A stretch of 23,345 nt of DNA from an uncultured Alphaproteobacteria bacterium. GTDB taxonomy: Bacteria > Pseudomonadota > Alphaproteobacteria > CAAHEQ01 > UBA3637. Location: the NCBI GenBank assembly GCA_937888725.1, contig CALARE010000070.1:1-23345 (forward strand), in the 5' to 3' direction. A model generated the notes under the pieces. That model worked only from the letters and a program-made list of their open reading frames with translations. It was not told the origin of the DNA and searched no databases. The position numbers were made by a program, and so were the translations under genes. Positions within the stretch are counted from its first letter, which is position 1. Each line of letters starts with the position of its first letter. Positions 1-5,654 of the stretch are shown here, one piece after another.

Positions 1-1287
1 GTAGGTTGTCAACAACATACGGATATTGATGAACCCGAATACAGTGGTGAGCCAATTGCTACGGTTACATGTTCACGGACATGTCCTGTGGCAACGACGA
101 CACCACCGACGACGACACCAAAGACGACAACGCCGTCCACAACGCCAGTTCCAGAAACAACAGATCCTTGTGTGGAATATATGAATTTGGTGAACAATCC
201 AGGAAGTGGTAATTCTTCAATGGAAAGATTCTCAGCCTCATCAGTTTATCAAAAATGCTGTGAAGAAGCTGGTGGTACGTATGAGTGGTCTGAAGGTGTT
301 TGTTGTACGGATTGTGGTGCGACAACCACTCCATCAGAAACATCAACGAGTACCTCAACAACAACTTCATCAGAATGTGTGCCGCCGCCACCACCAGATT
401 GTCCAGCTGGGTATGTTGCATCGACATCAATGGGTGAAGATTGTATCTTTGTACAAGGGGAAAATTGCCCAGGTGAAACAGGGAATACTCAACTTTGTTG
501 TCCAGATCCTGTATCATCAACGACTACCTCAACAACTACATCTACTTCGACAACTACATCTACAAGTACGTCCACTTCAACAAGCACATCCACAAGTACT
601 TCGACATGGACAACAACATACAATTGTGCTGATGTGATGACAGATGATGGAGGTGTAAAAGGTGACTATCCTTATGATGTGCAGGTAGACTGTTGTACAC
701 AATATTGTGAAGCTCAAGGTTGCACGTATAGCTTAGTGCAAACAACAGGCGGTTGTTATTGTGATTGTCCTGCCACGACAATTGATTGTAAAAAAGTCTT
801 TTATAATAGCGATTTTGAGTATAATAAAAACACCCCAGGAGCAGATGAGTGTTGTAACTCAATGTGTCAAAGTGAAAGAGGGGTATCTGGTGCTATTGAT
901 TCTACAGGATCATGCTGTTGTGGCCCAGACTGTGTCTCATCAACGAGTACATCTACGAGTACGACTACATCTACAACATCAACACCTGTTACAACTGAAA
1001 AATGTAAATGTCCAAGTGGCTATCCATATTTATCAGGGAGTGACACAAACTTGGGACGCTGTAATCCTGAAGAAGATCGCATTATGGAAGCACCAGATTA
1101 TGGATGTATAATTAAACATTGTTACCCAAGTGGTAGCTCTAGTGATCCAACAGGTTGTTATGGTATACATTGTTGTAAATATATACCAGGTGAGACAACC
1201 ACAACATCAACCACAACGTCAACACCAGGGACAAGCGTAACTACCAATCCAGCCACTGAAGAATGTTGTGTATATTACATCGACTAG
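1..1287 (+). CDS. Cysteine-rich, Thr/Ser-linker modular protein (5' partial)
   Basis: The reading frame is open from base 1 to the TAG at 1285-1287, so this is the C-terminal 428 residues of a longer protein. The GTG at 88 is only an internal codon, because Cys-containing sequence in the same frame continues upstream. By hand count there are about 41 Cys. They fall in compact modules (roughly 170-320, 380-510, 620-775, 785-935, 1000-1185) separated by Thr/Ser-rich linkers (about 90-165, 320-375, 515-615, 935-990, 1195-1255). Three modules share a CC-x(n)-C...G-x-C-x-C pattern. The end is an ECCVYYID-type tail. This composition suggests an exported, disulfide-bonded surface or periplasmic protein with mucin-like linkers; its signal peptide would lie outside the window. 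The GC content is visibly higher than in neighbouring genes. I do not recognise a family and assign no function. Coding status is well supported by the non-random module structure and the terminator directly downstream. Confidence 0.85.
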   Translation, partial: VGCQQHTDIDEPEYSGEPIATVTCSRTCPVATTTPPTTTPKTTTPSTTPVPETTDPCVEYMNLVNNPGSGNSSMERFSASSVYQKCCEEAGGTYEWSEGVCCTDCGATTTPSETSTSTSTTTSSECVPPPPPDCPAGYVASTSMGEDCIFVQGENCPGETGNTQLCCPDPVSSTTTSTTTSTSTTTSTSTSTSTSTSTSTSTWTTTYNCADVMTDDGGVKGDYPYDVQVDCCTQYCEAQGCTYSLVQTTGGCYCDCPATTIDCKKVFYNSDFEYNKNTPGADECCNSMCQSERGVSGAIDSTGSCCCGPDCVSSTSTSTSTTTSTTSTPVTTEKCKCPSGYPYLSGSDTNLGRCNPEEDRIMEAPDYGCIIKHCYPSGSSSDPTGCYGIHCCKYIPGETTTTSTTTSTPGTSVTTNPATEECCVYYID

Positions 1288-1292
1288 AAATC

Positions 1293-1315
1293 AGCCACCG
1301 AATGGTGGCTTTTTT
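1293..1315 (+). terminator. Rho-independent terminator of the Cys-rich gene
   Basis: Perfect 7-bp stem AGCCACC/GGTGGCT with a GAAT loop, followed by a T run. It starts 6 bases after the stop codon of the Cys-rich gene. Confidence 0.9.
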
Positions 1316-1325
1316 CTTATTTGTT

Positions 1326-1368
1326 GTGATGCATAAAATAGATAACCGTTGTTGATGCTATGCATCAC
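1326..1368. repeat. Perfect 9-bp inverted repeat
   Basis: GTGATGCAT at 1326-1334 is the exact reverse complement of ATGCATCAC at 1360-1368, with a 25-base spacer. It begins 11 bases after the terminator U run and ends exactly where the C-rich island begins. It could form an RNA stem or be a protein site; its function is unknown. Confidence 0.6.
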
Positions 1369-1590
1369 CTGTACCTTTACCGCTATACTATCTTGCATAC
1401 ACAGACGCCATACTTTACCATCGCTACACATCATGCACCCCACACTCACCTATGCCCCACGCCACACCTCTATATCCACATCCAATACACCTTGCCACCT
1501 TACACCTCATCATCTCTATCCACATCCCGCACGCTCCACCGTACTCCGCACACCTCTCGTCACCTCAGCCTATTGCACCGTTTCCCTCTG
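1369..1590 (+). terminator. C-rich, G-poor island (possible Rho-utilisation region)
   Basis: By hand count, 1381-1590 holds about 93 C and 18 G in 210 bases, against a background of roughly one third GC with no such skew. The element CACCT recurs many times. Unstructured C-rich, G-poor RNA is the known hallmark of rut sites loaded by Rho. Here it would act on plus-strand transcripts running on towards the convergent zupT gene. This role is an inference. Alternatives are a non-coding RNA or a fragment of foreign low-complexity DNA. Confidence 0.3.
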
Positions 1591-1624
1591 AAAAGTGTTG
1601 AAAATGACGTGATTTTTACTTTTT

Positions 1625-1669
1625 CTTCGGCTATATTGGAATCAGATTCCATTTTAGCCGAAGTTTTTT
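1625..1669 (+). terminator. Long hairpin with U tract (terminator-like)
   Basis: The arms are 1625-1643 and 1645-1663, 19 bases each with two internal mismatches (CTTCGGCTA...TGGAATC pairing with GATTCCA...TAGCCGAAG). The centre is TGGAATC-A-GATTCCA. T6 follows at 1664-1669. The U tract is only on the plus-strand side, so it would end rightward transcripts. It is unusually long for a simple terminator and may be the 3' end of a small RNA from 1316-1669. Confidence 0.65.
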
Positions 1670-1725
1670 GTGCGTTTTAGCAAATGCTTGATAGATAAAA
1701 AGCTATAAAATTTATATGTGATTCT

Positions 1726-2520
1726 TTATGCTAACGCAATTAAACAAAGAGCCATAACCAAAAAACCAGTTAATAAGCCGTAAATACTCAATTTGCTGTC
1801 GGTTGCCTTTTGAGCAAGGGGATAAAGACTTGCAAATGATATATATATCATCACGCCTGCAATAAAGGCAAAAATTGCTCCCATTAGTTGATTGTTAATA
1901 AATGGAAGTAAAATAAAATATCCAATAACTGCACCAATGGGTTCAATAAGCCCCGACAAAAAGGAGTAGAAAAATGCTTTTTTGCGACTCCCTGTAGCAT
2001 AAAAAATAGGGATAGAAACGGCAATCCCTTCTGGGATATTGTGTAATGCCATGGCAAGTGCCACCAAATAAGCTATGGATGTTTGGTTTAATGCAGACAT
2101 AAAGGTGGATAACCCTTCGGGGAAATTATGTATCGCTAAAATGATAGCGACAAATAATCCCGTTTTTAAAAGAGAAGTATTTTTGATATGAGAGTCTTTT
2201 GTTTGCTTTTCATTGGGGGCGGGCTCAGGGATAAATTTGTCGATGATAATTGCAATTATTATTCCTATAAAAAATGCTAAATTGCAGATGAATAGGGCGG
2301 GTTTTTTCTCATACGTTTTTGATAGAAGATTTTCAGCTTCTGGCAATAATGTTGTAAACGAAACATAGATCATCACGCCAGCTGAAAACCCAAGCATAAA
2401 TGATAAAAATTTAAAATTATCCCGTTTTAAAAAAAGAGAAATAAAAGAACCAATCCCTGTGGATAATCCTGTTAAAAGTGTTAAGCTAAATGCAAATAAA
2501 AAATTATTTTCAATCATCAA
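1726..2520 (-). CDS. zupT: ZIP-family divalent metal transporter ZupT
   Basis: An inner-membrane importer of Zn2+ and related divalent metals. The 264 residues contain about eight hydrophobic segments. The two signature metal-site motifs are present: HNFPEG (131-136) in helix 4 and HNIPEG (160-165) in helix 5. SGLIEP near 189-194 supplies the conserved Glu of the next helix. The loop at about 97-117 is short and charged, as in ZupT. The length matches E. coli ZupT (257). The first codon is TTG at 2520, with an ATG immediately after it at 2517. A GGGAG ribosome binding site lies 10 bases before the TTG and 13 before the ATG, so either could be used. That site overlaps the last codons of the upstream metallophosphoesterase gene (gap 5 bases), so the two are probably translationally coupled. 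Confidence 0.92.
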   Translation of the reverse strand: MMIENNFLFAFSLTLLTGLSTGIGSFISLFLKRDNFKFLSFMLGFSAGVMIYVSFTTLLPEAENLLSKTYEKKPALFICNLAFFIGIIIAIIIDKFIPEPAPNEKQTKDSHIKNTSLLKTGLFVAIILAIHNFPEGLSTFMSALNQTSIAYLVALAMALHNIPEGIAVSIPIFYATGSRKKAFFYSFLSGLIEPIGAVIGYFILLPFINNQLMGAIFAFIAGVMIYISFASLYPLAQKATDSKLSIYGLLTGFLVMALCLIALA

Positions 2521-2525
2521 AGATA

Positions 2526-3614
2526 TTATTCTCCCTTAATTGTGATGAGAGTTATTTCATTGAACGTGCCAATTCGGGCAGGAAAACCTCCCCATAAACC
2601 CGTTCCGTTTGATACATAAAGATGCGATTTGTTGGTCGTATATAACCCTCTTAAAAATCCTTTGTTAGATAATTTAACAATTACATCAACGGGGAATGTC
2701 ATACCACCATGTGTATGACCAGATAATTGTAAAAAGATATTATAAGGACCTGTTTTTTTAAACACATGAGGGTGGTGTGCTAATAAAATGCGTAAACTCT
2801 TATTATCAGCGGTATTGAATGTTTCTTTTAACAAGTCATCGGCTCTTTTTTCTTGATATTGGGCACCAAAATCAATGCCTCCAAGCGTGATGTTTTGTCC
2901 CTCATGCAAAAGGGATATATGCTCATTATAAAGAACAGGGATGTTTAATTTTTTGAAAAAATTTTTCCACTCTTGTGGATGGTGATAGTATTCATGATTG
3001 CCAAAAACAATAAACGTGCCAAGCCGTGCTTTTAATTTTGTAAGTTGTGAAAGCTCTTTTCCTAAAACACGAGGCGAATTGTCAATTAAGTCGCCTGTAA
3101 TGACAATTAAGTCGGGATTAAGAGCGTTTGTTTTTTCAATCGTTTTATTAAGCCAAACGCCATCAAACCCTTGACCAATGTGAAAGTCGGATAATTGTAC
3201 GATTTTAAGCGGTTCTTTTTTCGTGGATAAAAGAGGGGTTTTAAGTGTGATGTGTTTTATCTCTGGTACACGTCCAGCCTGCCAAATGGCATAAATGCTA
3301 GCAAACATACAAATAATGACCAAAATGTTTGGAATGTGATTATAAATAGGGTGAAATAATCGGTACAAATCTAAAAAGAATGTTGCGGTAAATAAATAAA
3401 CCAATAAAATTTGTGAAAAAGAGGCAACTTTTGATACCCATGGGGGAAGTATATTGCCAAAAAATAAAACAATCCATAAATTAAGAAGTGCAGGTAATAA
3501 AATGATTGATAACGCAATTTTAATGTATAACGGTACTGTGAGTAAACTAACTAATCGCCATTCGACATAGCCATAAAGTACACTCATAAATAAAAATGAA
3601 TAAAGCAAAAACAT
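2526..3614 (-). CDS. Membrane-anchored metallophosphoesterase (YkuE/YaeI/LpxG-like)
   Basis: A calcineurin-like metallophosphoesterase of 362 residues. Residues 1-112 are hydrophobic with four or so membrane segments; the catalytic domain follows. All dimetal-site motifs are present: SDFHIG (142-147, D143/H145), GDLID (174-178), GNHE (205-208), AHHP (269-272) and SGHTHGG (288-294). This architecture is shared by YkuE/YaeI-type enzymes, some of which hydrolyse UDP-2,3-diacylglucosamine in lipid A synthesis (chlamydial LpxG); the substrate here cannot be decided from sequence alone. The ATG follows a GAGG ribosome binding site at good spacing. The gene is first in a two-gene operon with zupT, whose ribosome binding site lies in its 3' end. 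A metal importer behind a metalloenzyme may be functional linkage or chance. Confidence 0.9.
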   Translation of the reverse strand: MFLLYSFLFMSVLYGYVEWRLVSLLTVPLYIKIALSIILLPALLNLWIVLFFGNILPPWVSKVASFSQILLVYLFTATFFLDLYRLFHPIYNHIPNILVIICMFASIYAIWQAGRVPEIKHITLKTPLLSTKKEPLKIVQLSDFHIGQGFDGVWLNKTIEKTNALNPDLIVITGDLIDNSPRVLGKELSQLTKLKARLGTFIVFGNHEYYHHPQEWKNFFKKLNIPVLYNEHISLLHEGQNITLGGIDFGAQYQEKRADDLLKETFNTADNKSLRILLAHHPHVFKKTGPYNIFLQLSGHTHGGMTFPVDVIVKLSNKGFLRGLYTTNKSHLYVSNGTGLWGGFPARIGTFNEITLITIKGE

Positions 3615-3646
3615 CTTTCCCTCAATCGTTGTCTTGTATAGCTCTA

Positions 3647-3675
3647 AATATAGATTGTTTTTATAGATACAACAA
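3647..3675 (-). promoter_or_regulatory. Candidate promoter of metallophosphoesterase-zupT operon
   Basis: Read on the minus strand: -35 TTGTTG (3675-3670), 17-base spacer, -10 TATATT (3652-3647). It lies 32 bases before the start codon. Confidence 0.5.
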
Positions 3676-3714
3676 GAGTTTTTTGAAATGATGGTTTTAT
3701 TTTTGCATAGAATG

Positions 3715-3723
3715 TGTTATAAT
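3715..3723 (+). promoter_or_regulatory. Extended -10 promoter of uup
   Basis: TGTTATAAT is a perfect TGnTATAAT extended -10 box located 36 bases before the uup start. No good -35 is seen, as expected for the extended -10 class. Confidence 0.6.
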
Positions 3724-3759
3724 CAATAAAAATTTTAAAATTATTATAATGAGATTGTT

Positions 3760-5568
3760 ATGGCAGAAAATTTGGCACCGATTTTTTCACTTAAAAATAT
3801 ATCACTTCATTTTGGGCTTAACCCATTGTTTGATGATTTAACATTGCATATTAAACAAGGGGATAAAATTTGTTTGATTGGGCGTAATGGATCTGGAAAA
3901 TCAACATTGCTTAAGGTGATTGCTGGACGGATAGAAGTGGATTCGGGGGAGGTTTTTTCTCAGCCAAATATTAAAGTTGCTTATATGGAGCAAGAATCTG
4001 ATTTTGCTGGTTATAGCACGCTTAAAGATTATATTTGCTCGGGATTATCAGCGTCTGATAAACATGCTATTTATAAAGCGGATATTTTAATTGATGCGTT
4101 GAAAATTAATGCAGAGCAAGATGTTTTGACAGCCTCTGGTGGCGAGAAAAAGAAAGCTGCACTTGCACAAGCTTTGATACAAGAACCCGATATTTTGTTG
4201 CTAGATGAACCAACTAACCACTTGGATATTGTGACAATTGAAAAGTTAGAAGATATAATTAAATCCTTTTCAGGAGCGGTTATTGTGATTAGCCATGATA
4301 GACGTTTTTTAACCAATATTTCAACTGCTACGATTTGGTTGGATAGGGGAAGTTTGCATGTTAATGATAAAGGCTATGCTTTTTTTTATGAATGGCAAGA
4401 AGAAATTATTAATCAAGAAATTATTGAACAAAAAAATTTAAATAAACGCATTCAAGAAGAAACAGAGTGGCTTCATAAAGGTGTTACAGCACGGCGTAAA
4501 CGAAATATGGGAAGGTTGCGTCGGTTACAACAACTAAGATTAGAACGTAAAAATCAAATCAAACAAACAGGTTCTGTGAAACTGGAGGTTGATAAAGGAG
4601 CTATTCAATCAAAGCTCATTTCTGAGGCAAAACATATTTCAAAATCATTTGGCGAACGGTGTTTGGTAAAGGATTTTTCTGTTCGGATTTTGCGAGGGAA
4701 TAAAATCGGCATCGTTGGACCAAATGGTGCTGGTAAATCAACGTTGATTAAATTACTAACAAAAAGGTTAGAACCAGATTCTGGTTTTGTGAGAATTGCT
4801 AAGAATTTGGAAGAAGGATATTTTGATCAAAATCGAATTGATTTAGACCCTAAAAAAACACTGTGGAAAACATTGTGCCCCGAAGGAGATCATATTTTTG
4901 TACGGGGTCATTATCGACATGTTGTTTCTTACTTGAAAGATTTTTTGTTCACTTCAGCTCAAGCTAATTCCCCTGTGGGTATTTTGTCGGGAGGTGAAAA
5001 AAATCGTCTTATGCTCGCGTTAATTTTGTCAAAACCATCAAATTTTTTGGTTCTTGATGAGCCAACAAATGATCTTGATATTGATACACTTGATTTGTTG
5101 CAAGAAGTTTTAGATGAATATGATGGCACAGTTTTGATTGTAAGCCATGATCGTGATTTTTTAGATAAAGTTGCGGTTTCGCTTTTGTATATGAAAGGTG
5201 ACGGTTCTATTTTAGAACATGTGGGTACATATACAGATTTATTGCAAACAATTAAGCAAAAAGAGGTGAAAAAAGAACCTGTCAAAGAAAAAAAGAAAGA
5301 AACAGCCCCTCTTTTAAAAGCGGAAACTGTCCGTGGTAAAAAAATTACATTTACTCAAAAACATCAATTAGAAAAGTTACCCTCTCAAATTGAAGAAATG
5401 ATAAAAAAGGCAAAAAATTTAGAAGATAAGCTAAATGACCCAAATTTTTATCAATCTGATTTATCAAAATTCAATCAATGTGCTGAAGAATTAGCTACAC
5501 TTAAAAATAAAATTGATGAAGCTGAAAATTTGTGGCTAGAATTGCAACTTTTATTGGAATCTGAATGA
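3760..5568 (+). CDS. uup: ABC-F family ATPase Uup
   Basis: A soluble 602-residue protein with two ABC ATPase domains and no membrane segments. ABC1: Walker A GRNGSGKST (41-49), signature ASGGEK (125-130), Walker B LLLDEPTNHLD (146-156), SHD switch (178-180). ABC2: Walker A GPNGAGKST (340-348), signature LSGGEK (439-444), Walker B LVLDEPTNDLD (460-470). Between them is the Arg/Lys-rich interdomain linker (about 210-290, including TARRKRNMGRLRR) that contacts the ribosome P-site region in ABC-F proteins. A lysine-rich spacer and C-terminal coiled coil (about 530-602) identify the Uup branch, whose C-terminal domain binds branched DNA in E. coli. The likely role is rescue of stalled ribosomes and/or genome stability. 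The kef-like gene begins 86 bases downstream with no clear GC-rich terminator between, so partial cotranscription is possible. Confidence 0.92.
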   Translation: MAENLAPIFSLKNISLHFGLNPLFDDLTLHIKQGDKICLIGRNGSGKSTLLKVIAGRIEVDSGEVFSQPNIKVAYMEQESDFAGYSTLKDYICSGLSASDKHAIYKADILIDALKINAEQDVLTASGGEKKKAALAQALIQEPDILLLDEPTNHLDIVTIEKLEDIIKSFSGAVIVISHDRRFLTNISTATIWLDRGSLHVNDKGYAFFYEWQEEIINQEIIEQKNLNKRIQEETEWLHKGVTARRKRNMGRLRRLQQLRLERKNQIKQTGSVKLEVDKGAIQSKLISEAKHISKSFGERCLVKDFSVRILRGNKIGIVGPNGAGKSTLIKLLTKRLEPDSGFVRIAKNLEEGYFDQNRIDLDPKKTLWKTLCPEGDHIFVRGHYRHVVSYLKDFLFTSAQANSPVGILSGGEKNRLMLALILSKPSNFLVLDEPTNDLDIDTLDLLQEVLDEYDGTVLIVSHDRDFLDKVAVSLLYMKGDGSILEHVGTYTDLLQTIKQKEVKKEPVKEKKKETAPLLKAETVRGKKITFTQKHQLEKLPSQIEEMIKKAKNLEDKLNDPNFYQSDLSKFNQCAEELATLKNKIDEAENLWLELQLLLESE

Positions 5569-5654
5569 GTTTTTTTTGTTTTACCTACTTGATTTTTGAT
5601 GATTTTTGTAATAAAAAATAAAAAAAATCAATTTCATTTTGGGGGATACAAATA

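Larger units (their letters stand above)
1316..1725. other. Gene-free convergent intergenic region
   Basis: This lies between the 3' end of the Cys-rich gene (+) and the 3' end of zupT (-). It contains a 9-bp inverted repeat (1326-1334/1360-1368), a C-rich G-poor island (about 1369-1590), and a long hairpin with a U tract (1625-1669). Two overlapping open frames at 1349-1591 and 1360-1680 give His/Thr/Pro/Ser-biased low-complexity peptides that follow from the base skew. I see no ribosome binding site for either, so I do not call them genes. From 1670 to 1725 there is only AT-rich sequence. Confidence 0.7.

Noticed and set aside
88..90. GTG at 88 as the start of the Cys-rich gene
   Set aside because: The frame is open to base 1 and upstream residues (Cys-containing, same style) continue the protein; no ribosome binding site precedes the GTG.
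510..620. The Thr/Ser region as a DNA tandem repeat or CRISPR-like array
   Set aside because: Repetition is at peptide level only; codons vary, there are no constant repeats or spacers, and the reading frame is continuous.
65..862. Antisense open frames at 65-520 and 560-862 on the minus strand
   Set aside because: They are shadows of the Cys-rich gene; His/Leu/Ser-rich peptides result from reverse reading of Thr/Cys codons.
1349..1680. Open frames 1349-1591 and 1360-1680 in the C-rich island as small genes
   Set aside because: The peptides are His/Thr/Pro/Ser-biased as expected from the base skew, both frames overlap, no ribosome binding site is seen, and the second frame runs through the hairpin and U tract.
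5589..5631. Terminator between uup and the antiporter gene (TTGATTTTT ... AAAAATCAA)
   Set aside because: The stem is almost entirely A-T and has no U tract after a stable base, so it is too weak to call.
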